DNA of 15,140 nt from a bacterium UBA4637 (GCA_002405875.1 DHMR01000120.1:1-15140); one strand, 5' to 3'. Shown: positions 1 to 7,696, numbered from the stretch's first letter. A program made the numbers and translations. Notes: a model not told the origin generated them from the sequence alone.

Positions 1-67
1 TATATTTAGTTGACTACTTAGCTAATTTTCCTTTGCTCATTGATTATTCTTATTTTCGTTTTGGCTA

Positions 68-75
68 CAAAGGTA
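68..75 (-). promoter_or_regulatory. Candidate -7 box of a leftward promoter for a gene beyond the left edge
   Basis: On the minus strand this reads TACCTTTG, an exact match to the Bacteroidota -7 consensus TAnnTTTG. It is followed by TAGCC, as at the promoter of the DUF5687 gene. No clean TTTG -33 element is seen about 20 bp upstream. No long reading frame starts between here and the left edge (the only ATG, at 40, gives 8 codons), so any gene served starts outside the window. The rest of 1-131 is AT-rich and holds weak hairpins (AAAATT/AATTTT at 77-91, GATATTT/AAATATC at 102-133). No convincing terminator for the ABC operon is visible. Confidence 0.4.
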
Positions 76-131
76 CAAAATTATAAATTTTATATTTTTT
101 GATATTTAACCAATTTCGCTCGCATCAAATA

Positions 132-842
132 TCATTCTGCCTGAATCCCGAAGTATTCATTCAGCTCGGCGATGGCGGCACCTTCTGCATTCTGCAAGTC
201 CTTCACCAGTTTGCCTTTCTCCAGCAAGAGGATGCGAGAGGAAATATCGGCTACGAAGTTGAGGTTATGACTGGAGATGACGACCGTGGTGCCCTGCTCC
301 TTGCAGATACGCTGAATTAGGTGGGCGATGGTCATCTGCGAGGAAGGGTCGAGATAGTTGAACGGCTCATCCAAGAGGAGTACCTTCGGCTGGATAATCA
401 TCGCTCCGATGATGCCCACCTTTTGGCGGTTGCCCTGTGAGAAGTCACGGAGATACTTCTTCGTGCCCAGGATTTCATCGTGCATGAAACCCTCGAACTG
501 CGCCAAACGCTCTTTCAAGGTCTCATCGTCAATGCCATAGACATCGGCGATGAAGGAGAAATATTCCTCTGGGGTCAAGAAGTCGATGAGGAATCGACCG
601 TCAATATAACTGCCCGTATATTCCTTCCAAGCCTCGCTCTCGTTCACCTTCTGCCCATTACTCTCCACATATCCATCATCCGCCTGGATGAGGTCGAGGA
701 TTAAGCGGAGCAAGGTGGTCTTGCCAGCTCCATTGTTGCCTACCAAACCGATGAGTTCACCCGATGCAATGCCGAGGTTGTCGATGTCGAGCACGGTATT
801 GCCATTATATATTTTCTTGAGATTCTGTATCTTAATATCCAT
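132..842 (-). CDS. ABC transporter ATP-binding protein, partner of the DUF5687 membrane protein
   Basis: This 236-residue protein is a single nucleotide-binding domain that would power an ABC exporter or related membrane complex from the cytoplasmic face. Visible motifs are Walker A GNNGAGKT (residues 35-42), a signature loop FSQGN (134-138) in place of LSGGQ, Walker B VLLLDEP (154-160) with the catalytic Glu159, the D-loop NYLD (162-165) and the switch His192. The Q-loop position, normally Gln, appears to be Asp81 in the stretch GSYIDGR. The gene starts 13 bp after the DUF5687 gene stops and is surely co-transcribed with it. The pairing suggests the DUF5687 protein is the membrane subunit. 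The substrate cannot be told from the sequence. Nothing links it functionally to the xylan genes to its right, which end at a terminator. Confidence 0.93.
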   Translation of the reverse strand: MDIKIQNLKKIYNGNTVLDIDNLGIASGELIGLVGNNGAGKTTLLRLILDLIQADDGYVESNGQKVNESEAWKEYTGSYIDGRFLIDFLTPEEYFSFIADVYGIDDETLKERLAQFEGFMHDEILGTKKYLRDFSQGNRQKVGIIGAMIIQPKVLLLDEPFNYLDPSSQMTIAHLIQRICKEQGTTVVISSHNLNFVADISSRILLLEKGKLVKDLQNAEGAAIAELNEYFGIQAE

Positions 843-855
843 CTTATCTTGGTTT

Positions 856-2253
856 TTAATTTTCCATAAACTTTTCCATACGCTTATACCTATTCTTATA
901 GAATATAGCAGCTATCTTTCCGATAAACCACTTGTGCAATGCTACGGCGATGATGGCGAGGGCGATGCACGTGAGGCACCAGGCCGTCTCGCCAAAGAAA
1001 TAATAGATGGCAGCAGCACCTCCCAATGGTATCAGGAAGACGATACCAAAGAGATTGATCTTCATGTTGGCTCCCTGCATATTGAACATGGAATTGCTGA
1101 ATATCTCCAAACGAGAGGAGAAGAGACATGTTGGCAAGTTGAAGAGATTGACAAACACTGCTAGGCAGAAGCCACTGACAAGCACCATCATACCGACTCC
1201 CGCATCAAGGAAAAGGAACGGAAGGGTAAGCAACAAGGCTCCGGCGCTCACCATCACATTGAAATAGAAGCAGTTTTGAAGCATCTGCTCTATCTTCACA
1301 GGCTTGGTCATCAAGCCCTGGAAGAAGTTAGCCTCCACACCAAAGGTCCATTGCGACAAGCAAACCGATGGCAAGAGGATGGCACCCACGACATACAATA
1401 CCGTCTCACCGCCAGCCATCGTTGATGCCCCCGCTTCTCTTGGCAAGAGGGCAAAGAGATAAGCATCAAAAAGGAAAACCGCGGTAATCATGATGACCAT
1501 GTTACGAATGCGCTTTGCCCGCATCGTACCGATATATTGCAAGCTAAAGAGGCTGATATGATTGAAGCCACGGAACTTGGAGGCCTTGCGTTTCTGCTCA
1601 TTGTATATCTTCAGGTTATAGAGATAGACCACAAGTCCCGACACCACTGCCGCAGCTAGGACAAACAAGCCCAACCATGCCATCCATACAGGAAAGAAGG
1701 AGGCAATAAACATATAGCCTACCAACACGGCATACATTCCCATCCATCCCAACACCAAAGGCCACTTGAGCATCCACTCGGTAGCCTTGCGATAGCAAGT
1801 GATGTAGATGCCATTGACATAGGAAAACAGGAGGAACAGGAGGAAGCCGAGGATGACCTGCCCTACTGGCAGCAGCCAGATGAAGATAGGCAACATCAGG
1901 ACAGGCAACACGTAGTTCCAGAAGCTCACGAGATTGGTAGTCAAGAGAAAGCGATTCCAAATCTTTTCCGGTATCGGACGAGACTTCACATAGTCGTCCA
2001 TCGCCGTGATGTCACGCTTCATCACCATCTTCATGATGATGTCGGGAATGAGCATACCGATGACTATGCCTGCTCCCAAAGTAGCCGGCAAGTCCTCCCC
2101 CTCCAAGCTACCACCATCCTCAGTGACCCCCAAAAAGGCACTCACCCCCATCACCACATAGAGGAAGAGGATGTAACAGCCCACGAAGGCATCGCGCTTG
2201 TGGAAATTGCGACGCTGCTGGAGCCACCATAACCTTAATAGTAATCTAAGCAT
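856..2253 (-). CDS. DUF5687 family polytopic membrane protein, probable ABC permease
   Basis: This 465-residue protein is very hydrophobic and has many membrane segments, for example around residues 25-45, 80-100, 110-160 and 165-215, plus several in the C-terminal half. The N-terminus, rich in Leu, Arg and Trp, followed by a charged NFHKRDA segment, fits the Bacteroidota DUF5687 family as I know it. Members of that family usually sit next to an ABC ATPase, as here. It has no signal peptide beyond its first membrane helix and no catalytic motif. The likely role is the membrane domain of an ABC exporter, by genome context only. It is the first gene of a two-gene operon, with a TATCTTTG promoter about 30 bp upstream of the ATG. 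It might instead act in envelope maintenance rather than transport. Confidence 0.85.
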   Translation of the reverse strand: MLRLLLRLWWLQQRRNFHKRDAFVGCYILFLYVVMGVSAFLGVTEDGGSLEGEDLPATLGAGIVIGMLIPDIIMKMVMKRDITAMDDYVKSRPIPEKIWNRFLLTTNLVSFWNYVLPVLMLPIFIWLLPVGQVILGFLLFLLFSYVNGIYITCYRKATEWMLKWPLVLGWMGMYAVLVGYMFIASFFPVWMAWLGLFVLAAAVVSGLVVYLYNLKIYNEQKRKASKFRGFNHISLFSLQYIGTMRAKRIRNMVIMITAVFLFDAYLFALLPREAGASTMAGGETVLYVVGAILLPSVCLSQWTFGVEANFFQGLMTKPVKIEQMLQNCFYFNVMVSAGALLLTLPFLFLDAGVGMMVLVSGFCLAVFVNLFNLPTCLFSSRLEIFSNSMFNMQGANMKINLFGIVFLIPLGGAAAIYYFFGETAWCLTCIALAIIAVALHKWFIGKIAAIFYKNRYKRMEKFMEN

Positions 2254-2282
2254 AAGTTATTGTTATTTTGGTTAGATGGCTA

Positions 2283-2290
2283 CAAAGATA
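2283..2290 (-). promoter_or_regulatory. -7 box of the DUF5687/ABC operon promoter
   Basis: The minus strand reads TATCTTTG, a perfect TAnnTTTG match, followed by TAGCC. The predicted transcript start near 2276 gives a leader of roughly 23 nt before the ATG at 2253. The -33 element is poor. I found no GAAAC/AAACG motif upstream, unlike the xylan promoters, which fits independent regulation. Confidence 0.55.
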
Positions 2291-2388
2291 CTGAAAAATA
2301 TTAGAAAATCTTTTTAATCTGGCGGAAATAACTTAAAAATAACAATAATCTAATAGATTCTTAACCATCTTTGCAAAAATCAAGTAAT

Positions 2389-2420
2389 AAAAAAACAGCA
2401 TCTTCTTCACAAAGATGCTG
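2389..2420 (-). terminator. Intrinsic terminator of the xynE-xynD-xynA-xynB operon
   Basis: The arms CAGCATCTT (2396-2404) and AAGATGCTG (2412-2420) form a perfect 9-bp stem with a 7-nt loop. Read on the minus strand, the stem is followed at once by seven T residues (2395-2389), then ATTAC. This is a textbook Rho-independent terminator about 35 bp after the GH43 stop codon. It isolates the xylan operon from the ABC operon to its left. There is no comparable T-run on the plus side, so it works leftward only. Confidence 0.9.
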
Positions 2421-2455
2421 CCCATTTCTAAAAAAACATCAACTGACATTATCAA

Positions 2456-3421
2456 CTATTCATCTATCTTTACTGGCATGATGTTGGCATCCTCATCGTA
2501 GAAGATAGGAGCCACCTTCAAGCTGCGAAGCCAGGTGGTATCATGGGATGGGACACAATCGTGATGGAAAAGATACCACTGTCCCTTGTACTCGCAGATG
2601 CTGTGATGGGTGGTCCATCCTACCACTGGTTCCAAGATAACACCCTTGTAAGTGAATGGACCGTAAGGATTATCACCCACGGCATAGCAGAGGAGATGAG
2701 TATCACCGGTAGAGTAACTGAAGTAATACTTGCCCTTGTACTTGTGCATCCAACTAGCCTCGAAGAAGCGATGCGGATTATCGGCTGACAACACCTTGCC
2801 TTCCTCGTCAACGATGATGACAGGCTTTGGCATCTCGGCAAACTGCTGCACGTCGTCGGTCATCATGGCTACCCGTGATGGCAGCGGATTCTCCTTGCCT
2901 TCTGGTAGATGCTCGTCCTTGAGCGCCTTGTTGTCCTTGTACCACTGGAGCTGACCACCCCAGATGCCACCGAAGTAGCAGTATATCTTGCCATCATCAT
3001 CCTTGAACACGCAAGGGTCGATGCTGTACGACTTGCGGATAGGGTCGGCATTAGGCACGAATGGACCTTCTGGCTTGTCAGCCACAGCCACACCGAGATG
3101 GAACACGCCATTGTAATCCTTTGCCGAGAAGATGAGATAGTACTTGCCATCCTTCTCCACCACGTCGTTGTCCCACATCTGTTTCTCAGCCCATGGTACA
3201 TCCTTTACATCGAGGATCACGCCGTGGTCGGTCACCTCCCCATTCATTACGTCGTCCATAGACAACACATGATAGTCCTTCATCTGGAAGTGCCCACCAT
3301 CATCATCAAAACTCTCGCCGCTGTCCCAGTCATGGGATGGATAGACGTATAAGCGACCGTTAAACACATTGGCAGATGGGTCTGCCATATAATCCTTTGG
3401 GAACAAATATCTTGCTTTCAT
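2456..3421 (-). CDS. xynB: GH43 beta-xylosidase / alpha-L-arabinofuranosidase (XynB-like), cytoplasmic
   Basis: This 321-residue single-domain family 43 glycoside hydrolase has a five-bladed propeller fold and acts by inversion. The expected acidic triad is visible: Asp14 (ADPSANVF, general base), Asp135 (SIDPCVF, pKa modulator and positioner) and Glu221 (FFEASW, general acid). Conserved His residues lie at 272-273 (TTHHSI). The protein starts directly with MKARYLFPKDY and has no signal peptide or lipobox, so it should act in the cytoplasm on xylo-oligosaccharides or arabinoxylo-oligosaccharides delivered by the symporter. It is the last gene of the operon, 82 bp after the GH10 gene and just before a strong terminator. 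The GH10-GH43 order matches xynA-xynB of Prevotella bryantii. Xylosidase and arabinofuranosidase activities cannot be separated by reading the sequence, and many relatives have both. Confidence 0.9.
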   Translation of the reverse strand: MKARYLFPKDYMADPSANVFNGRLYVYPSHDWDSGESFDDDGGHFQMKDYHVLSMDDVMNGEVTDHGVILDVKDVPWAEKQMWDNDVVEKDGKYYLIFSAKDYNGVFHLGVAVADKPEGPFVPNADPIRKSYSIDPCVFKDDDGKIYCYFGGIWGGQLQWYKDNKALKDEHLPEGKENPLPSRVAMMTDDVQQFAEMPKPVIIVDEEGKVLSADNPHRFFEASWMHKYKGKYYFSYSTGDTHLLCYAVGDNPYGPFTYKGVILEPVVGWTTHHSICEYKGQWYLFHHDCVPSHDTTWLRSLKVAPIFYDEDANIMPVKIDE

Positions 3422-3472
3422 ATTATTTTTATTTATATACCTTTTATATTATAAGTGAAGAGAAGAAATAAA

Positions 3473-3505
3473 AACTTCCAACTTCTAACCCCTAACTTCC
3501 AACTT
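3473..3505 (-). repeat. Heptad-like tandem repeat in the xynA-xynB spacer
   Basis: Starting within the xynA stop codon, the minus strand carries AAGTTGGAAGTT twice (3505-3494 and 3484-3473), separated by AGGGGTTAG. It can also be read as five consecutive 7-mers: AAGTTGG, AAGTTAG, GGGTTAG, AAGTTGG, AAGTTTT. The remainder of the spacer up to the GH43 start is AT-rich, with no -7 box. A role in mRNA processing or in uncoupling translation is possible but not shown. Confidence 0.75.
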
Positions 3506-4628
3506 ACTCAAAGAGCTTCACAATATCCTTTACCACAGGTTTCACCTCGTTGTTGCGATCGATGAGCAGTGGATAGTTGGTTCTGCCTGGGATAGGCCAG
3601 CCATTGAGCCAAGACTGACCATCGTTGACACCCCAGAAGGTGACACGGCTGATGACATCCTTATGACGCTCGATAATCTTGAAGAGGTCGAGGTAACGCT
3701 GGTTGAAAAGCTTTTGTCCCTTCTTGTCAAGACCATTTACGTATGGATTGTACTTCTTCTGAAGTTCAAACTTCTGGCTGATTTCCGCACCACCAAAGCC
3801 CTCTGGGTTAGGCAACATGTTCACATCCAGCTCGGTCATCATAACCTTTACACCCTCGGCGGCAAAAGCCTCAATGCTCTTCTCATACTCGGTATAATCA
3901 GGATAGTCGAAGCCATTGTGGCTCTGCATACCGATGGCATCGATGCGAAGTCCCTTTGCCTTCAAGTTGCGAAGAATCTTGCAATAAGCTTCACGCTTGG
4001 CAGGTTTCGCCATCGAATAGTCGTTGATATAGAGTTCTACATTTGGGTCTGCCTCGTGGGCAAATCGGAATGCCAGCTCGATGTATTCAGGGCCTATAAT
4101 CCTATAATACAAAGACTTGCGATAACTTCCATCATCCTCGATAGCCTCGTTCACCACATCCCATCCTTTCACTTTACCTTTGTAGTGGGTAACCACGGTC
4201 ATGATGTGATTGTACATACGACCGATGAGCTCCTCACGGCTCACCAAGTTGCCCTTGCTGTCGGTAAACATCCATTTAGGTGGCTGGGAATGCCACACGA
4301 GGCAGTGACCAATCAAGGTCTTGCCGTTTTTCTGTGCCCAGTCGGCGAGCTTGTCGCCATCGGTAAAGTCGAAGCGGTTTACCTCTGGATGATTCACCTC
4401 ACCTTTCATACAGTTTTCCGCCACTACCTGGTTGAATTGGCTCTTCACCACAGCCTCAGCGGCTGGGTCCTTGCCATCTGCCAAGTCCGTATTAACGGCA
4501 GCACCTACCAAGAAATACTTGCCCATCACCTCTTGAAGAGGTTTCAAGGATTCCGATTTTCTTGTCTGTTGCGCAAAAGCTGAGCCTGCCATAAACAAGG
4601 CTACAGCCAAAGTCATTATTTTTCTCAT
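3504..4628 (-). CDS. xynA: GH10 endo-1,4-beta-xylanase, secreted to the periplasm
   Basis: This 374-residue enzyme is a single retaining GH10 barrel with no carbohydrate-binding module. A Sec signal peptide covers residues 1-19, with cleavage after AFA and before QQ. There is no lipobox Cys, so the mature protein is predicted to be soluble in the periplasm. Family hallmarks are the GHCLVWHSQPPKW segment (107-119), the acid/base Glu161 in WDVVNEAI and the nucleophile Glu266 in MMTELDV, followed by the FWGVNDGQSW segment (331-340) near the C-terminus. It cuts the xylan backbone in oligosaccharides already brought into the periplasm. It sits 254 bp downstream of the symporter gene, an unusually long and repeat-rich gap for an operon, and may have its own expression control. 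The closest described counterpart is XynA of Prevotella bryantii. Confidence 0.95.
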   Translation of the reverse strand: MRKIMTLAVALFMAGSAFAQQTRKSESLKPLQEVMGKYFLVGAAVNTDLADGKDPAAEAVVKSQFNQVVAENCMKGEVNHPEVNRFDFTDGDKLADWAQKNGKTLIGHCLVWHSQPPKWMFTDSKGNLVSREELIGRMYNHIMTVVTHYKGKVKGWDVVNEAIEDDGSYRKSLYYRIIGPEYIELAFRFAHEADPNVELYINDYSMAKPAKREAYCKILRNLKAKGLRIDAIGMQSHNGFDYPDYTEYEKSIEAFAAEGVKVMMTELDVNMLPNPEGFGGAEISQKFELQKKYNPYVNGLDKKGQKLFNQRYLDLFKIIERHKDVISRVTFWGVNDGQSWLNGWPIPGRTNYPLLIDRNNEVKPVVKDIVKLFE

Positions 4629-4705
4629 TGTTTTACGAATTATATTTACAAATTCGGAGACCTGTCATTTTGCTTCTCCGCTCCTAAATTTACAAGCTAC
4701 GACCC

Positions 4706-4763
4706 ACTTTTATTTTTTCCTCGGGAGGAAAAAATTCATACCTCGGGTACTTTTATTTTTTTC
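4706..4763 (-). repeat. Repeat and inverted-repeat cluster in the xynD-xynA spacer
   Basis: ACTTTTATTTTTT (plus-strand reading) occurs at 4706-4718 and 4749-4761, and CCTCGGG at 4719-4725 and 4741-4747. A perfect inverted repeat, TTTTTTCCT (4713-4721) with AGGAAAAAA (4726-4734) around CGGG, overlaps the first copies. The T-run precedes the stem and A's follow it on either strand, so this is not an ordinary intrinsic terminator. Position suggests an operator, an RNA-processing site or an attenuator ahead of xynA. The rest of 4629-4882 shows only a TAAATTTA palindrome at 4685-4692, a weak -7-like match. Confidence 0.6.
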
Positions 4764-4882
4764 TTGCCGTGGAAAAGAGAATTTCTTCCGGTAAGAATCC
4801 ATCAAACAGAAGCATTTTTGGAAATTATTCTTTACATTTCGATTTGACATCAAGCCCATCCAATGCCATCCAAAAGGACAGC

Positions 4883-6316
4883 TCAACCTGCTTGTTGGTG
4901 ACGCGCTTCTATTTTTTTGTTGATGTCATCGATAACCTCGTCGGTAAGCTCATACTTCGATATGATGTACATCGCCAATCCTAATAAAACGGCAGGAATG
5001 ATGCATACCAACCAGCGAATACCTTCCTGTGCGAGAGGAGTCTGCTGTTCCAAGTCATTCATGAAATAAGCACCAGCGGCATTACCCACCGACATCATGG
5101 CAAAGGCTGTGATGAAGAAGAGTGCCACAATGCGCAAGGGACGATTGTGGAAGAATTCTGTCCACAGGTCGCTAACCTTCACGTTTTTGGTCTCGCTCTC
5201 TGCCATCACCACTCGTTCTTTGGTCTGGGTGAAACAGAACACAAGAAGAGCGAAGCCCACGAGGGCATAGATGAGCATGGCGACAAACCAAGCATGACTA
5301 TCCGTCGGGAGAGAGCTGCTTTGTTGGGCAGCCGCAGCCTGATAGCCCGTCCAAGCAAGCACGGCACCAGGTACGACACCGCCGAGTGCCATACCAGCCT
5401 TATAGAAGATACCCGTCAGGGCGTTCACAATGCCAGCGATGCGCTTGCCGCTGGTATATTCGGCGTATGAGATGACCTCAGGAATCAAAGCCCACATGTA
5501 ACCCGTTGCCACGATGACTCCGGTAGATTTGATAAACTGAGCCATATAAACAAGGGTGATATGATCCTTCACCGGTCCCATCTTGCTGATGATATAAAGC
5601 ATAGCCATACCTATGATAGCCACCGTGAGGAAGATGTAAAACATGTTCTTCTTACCCACCTTTTTTTTGATGGCTGGCACCAATGGCATAAAGATAAACG
5701 ACGGCAAAGAGCCCAAGCCCATGAAGAGCGCCATTTCGGTTGGCAAGTCTTTTGCCGCAGCTAAGATTGCCACCAAGATAGGCACACCTGCAGACACACA
5801 TAGGCCTCCCACATTCGCCATAAACATACGAACAGATGTCAAGATGGTGATTTCATCGGTATCACGGGTCAACGATGAGTTCAAGGCTCCATAGGGTACA
5901 TTGATTAATGTATAAAGCATGGAGAGTCCCACATAGGTGACGTACGCATAAATCAACTTGATGGTATCGGTCTGTCCCTCCATGCCGTTCCAGAAACAAA
6001 GGATGGCAAGCACGGTAAGAGGCAAACCTGCCAAGATGAGATAAGAACGATACTTTCCCCACCGAGGGTTGTGCTTATCCACATAGGTTCCCACCAAAGG
6101 GTCCCAAAGTACATCCACCAAGCGAACCACCAAGAACATGGTGGCTGCCACACCAGGGTTCAAGCCATAGATGTCGGTGTAGAAGAACAACAAGTACATG
6201 CAGATGGTTTGGTAGATGAGGTTTTGAGCCAAGTCACCCGAGCCAAAGCCAATGCGCTGTAGCCAACTTAGTTTGTAGAATCCCTTGGATTCCTGTGATA
6301 CAGAGGTCTGTTCCAT
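4883..6316 (-). CDS. xynD: GPH-family (MFS) sugar:cation symporter, probable xylo-oligosaccharide importer
   Basis: This 477-residue inner-membrane protein has about twelve hydrophobic segments and belongs to the glycoside-pentoside-hexuronide:cation symporter group. The N-terminal GFGSGDLAQNLIY segment (23-35) and the loop DPLVGTYVDKHNPRWGKYR (72-90), with Asp72, Asp80 and RWGKYR, are typical of that family (compare XylP and MelB). It should take xylo-oligosaccharides or xylose from periplasm to cytoplasm with Na+ or H+. Its start lies 9 bp after the stop of the esterase gene, so the two are co-transcribed. P. bryantii XynD was described as an integral membrane protein related to Na:solute symporters and holds an equivalent place. 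The exact substrate and ion are inferences from context. Confidence 0.88.
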   Translation of the reverse strand: MEQTSVSQESKGFYKLSWLQRIGFGSGDLAQNLIYQTICMYLLFFYTDIYGLNPGVAATMFLVVRLVDVLWDPLVGTYVDKHNPRWGKYRSYLILAGLPLTVLAILCFWNGMEGQTDTIKLIYAYVTYVGLSMLYTLINVPYGALNSSLTRDTDEITILTSVRMFMANVGGLCVSAGVPILVAILAAAKDLPTEMALFMGLGSLPSFIFMPLVPAIKKKVGKKNMFYIFLTVAIIGMAMLYIISKMGPVKDHITLVYMAQFIKSTGVIVATGYMWALIPEVISYAEYTSGKRIAGIVNALTGIFYKAGMALGGVVPGAVLAWTGYQAAAAQQSSSLPTDSHAWFVAMLIYALVGFALLVFCFTQTKERVVMAESETKNVKVSDLWTEFFHNRPLRIVALFFITAFAMMSVGNAAGAYFMNDLEQQTPLAQEGIRWLVCIIPAVLLGLAMYIISKYELTDEVIDDINKKIEARHQQAG

Positions 6317-6325
6317 ATTGATTAT

Positions 6326-7531
6326 TTAGTTATTAAGTTTTTCTGCTGCGAACTTGCCCATCGCCTCATAGCCCAGTGGGTTGAGGTGGAGCCAATCGTC
6401 GGAATATTCTTTTTTCAGGCGCTGTGGGTCGGTCGAATCACGCACCAACTCGTCAAAATCAATGATTTCATCGAAGTTTCCTTTCTTTCTTATCCATTCG
6501 TTCACGGTCTGTCGGATAGCCTCATGCCAATAGGAATACCATCCATTTCCCTTCGTAGGAGTAATGGTTGCCCCATACACCTTGATGCCTTTTGCCCTAG
6601 CCTTGGCGATGAGTACCTTGTAGCAAGCGATGAGTGTATCTGCCACCTGCTCATAATGACGAGAGGAACAACCGATATCATTGGTTCCTTCGAAGATGAT
6701 GAGCTTGGTCACCCCTTGTTGTCCGAGGATGTCACGATCAAATCGTTTCATGGCTGGCTCACTTAAGCCTCCTTCCACGACACAATTTCCCCCGATGCCA
6801 AGATTCAGCACTCCACAGGATTGCATTTCATTCAGGGCATCAGACAGGAAGTCTGTCCAACGGTTCTGTCGGTTGGTGGTACTTCCTCGTCCATCGGTAA
6901 TCGAATTGCCCAACACGGCGACAACCGGAGTCTTGGCATCCGCTCTCACCTCGATGGCAGAAAGGTTGTACCAATGCTCCACTTTTTCCCCATCGTCAAA
7001 TGACTTATCCATCGGCTTGGGGGTACGATGCAAGCCATTGACTATATAAGAGGTCGTTCGAGAACCTCGATGAGAAGTAGCATGTTCAGGTGTCCGATTG
7101 CCATAGTCGATGGTTAGGGTCAGCTGCTGACCAGGTCTCAAGGTATAGGGGCAGGCATCTGAATAGAGGGCCTTGCCCGCCTCGATGGTTACCGATTTCT
7201 TGCCTTGAAAGGTTAGGTATCTCACGGTCTTGCCATTCACAAGCCATTGACATTTTTCATCTGTATCGGCAATATAGACGGATTTCATCTCAACAGGTTG
7301 ATTGCCGAACTCATTGCTGAGTTTCACTCTCAGTTGGTTGCCACCTAGAGATACATGCACGATTTGACGGCAAGAACGGTTGCTTAAGCTTTCCTTCGGC
7401 ATGTCACGGACGCCCGTCCACTCGACGGCTGTAGCCCAAGTACCTTTCCAAACTTGTTGGGCAAAAGCTGTAATACTCGTCAGCATACCAATAGCCACCA
7501 TCAATCCAATTCTAAAAATCTTTCTATTCAT
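6326..7531 (-). CDS. xynE: SGNH/GDSL-family esterase (XynE-like), probable acetylxylan esterase
   Basis: This 401-residue secreted hydrolase is predicted to remove acetyl (or other acyl) groups from xylan fragments in the periplasm. A signal peptide covers residues 1-24, with cleavage after AFA and before QQ. Residues 27-200 form a beta-rich N-terminal domain (WKGTWATAVEW ... LRVKLSNEFG). The SGNH domain follows, with block I GNSITDG (nucleophile Ser210), block II GIGGN (Gly248, Asn249 for the oxyanion hole), block III GTND (282-285) and block V DDWLH (Asp379, His382). This architecture is that of the XynE-like SGNH subfamily named after the P. bryantii xylanase cluster. It is the first gene of the four-gene minus-strand operon, with a promoter and candidate HTCS operator upstream. 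Acetyl specificity is inferred from context, as relatives are also called arylesterases or acylhydrolases. Confidence 0.9.
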   Translation of the reverse strand: MNRKIFRIGLMVAIGMLTSITAFAQQVWKGTWATAVEWTGVRDMPKESLSNRSCRQIVHVSLGGNQLRVKLSNEFGNQPVEMKSVYIADTDEKCQWLVNGKTVRYLTFQGKKSVTIEAGKALYSDACPYTLRPGQQLTLTIDYGNRTPEHATSHRGSRTTSYIVNGLHRTPKPMDKSFDDGEKVEHWYNLSAIEVRADAKTPVVAVLGNSITDGRGSTTNRQNRWTDFLSDALNEMQSCGVLNLGIGGNCVVEGGLSEPAMKRFDRDILGQQGVTKLIIFEGTNDIGCSSRHYEQVADTLIACYKVLIAKARAKGIKVYGATITPTKGNGWYSYWHEAIRQTVNEWIRKKGNFDEIIDFDELVRDSTDPQRLKKEYSDDWLHLNPLGYEAMGKFAAEKLNN

Positions 7532-7584
7532 ATATCATTTGGGTTTAGTCATTAAACTTGAAAAGATTGCTCAGTTGAACGATG

Positions 7585-7592
7585 CAAATTTA
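7585..7592 (-). promoter_or_regulatory. -7 box of the xynE operon promoter
   Basis: The minus strand reads TAAATTTG followed by CA, a perfect TAnnTTTG match. It is preceded by GCTTTTTG, the same T-tract seen at the HTCS, GH67 and susC promoters. A near -33 element (CTTG) lies about 20 bp upstream, near 7613-7616. The transcript would start near 7578, giving a leader of about 50 nt before the xynE ATG. The candidate HTCS motif ends 41 bp upstream of the box. Confidence 0.65.
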
Positions 7593-7632
7593 CAAAAAGC
7601 TAGAAAAGTACACAAGTTTCATGGTTACGATT

Positions 7633-7649
7633 ACGTTTTTATTTGTTTC
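7633..7649 (-). promoter_or_regulatory. Candidate HTCS operator, xynE copy
   Basis: The minus strand reads GAAACAAATAAAAACGT, 14 of 17 bases identical to the copy upstream of the HTCS gene. It ends 41 bp before the start of the xynE -7 box, the same offset as the copy at the GH67 promoter. It faces the HTCS copy as the other arm of an imperfect inverted repeat across the divergent region. The function is inferred from position and repetition. Confidence 0.5.
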
Positions 7650-7679
7650 ATATAGCCCTCTTCTCCCTAAAATTAACAA

Positions 7680-7696
7680 GAAACAAAAACAAACGA
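7680..7696 (+). promoter_or_regulatory. Candidate HTCS operator, autoregulatory copy
   Basis: The sequence is GAAACAAAAACAAACGA. It contains two AAAC half-sites spaced 10 bp apart (7681-7684 and 7691-7694), about one helical turn, as expected for an AraC-type DNA-binding domain. It ends 45 bp before the HTCS -7 box. Its presence suggests the regulator controls its own gene. Confidence 0.5.

Noticed and set aside
1..40. Eight-codon ATG frame on the minus strand downstream of the TACCTTTG box
   Set aside because: Too short to support as a gene; chance occurrence in an AT-rich leader is likely.
3663..4583. 306-codon open frame on the plus strand opposite the GH10 gene
   Set aside because: It is antisense to a full-length xylanase with intact catalytic motifs, and its translation shows no recognisable domain. 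It is a frame shadow.
4713..4734. Perfect inverted repeat considered as a terminator between xynD and xynA
   Set aside because: The T-run comes before the stem and A's follow it on either strand, the reverse of an intrinsic terminator; termination here would also cut the operon. Kept only as a repeat of unknown role.
4769..4984. 71-codon plus-strand frame in the xynD-xynA gap
   Set aside because: About half of it overlaps the end of the symporter gene in antisense; it has low complexity and no -7 box in front.
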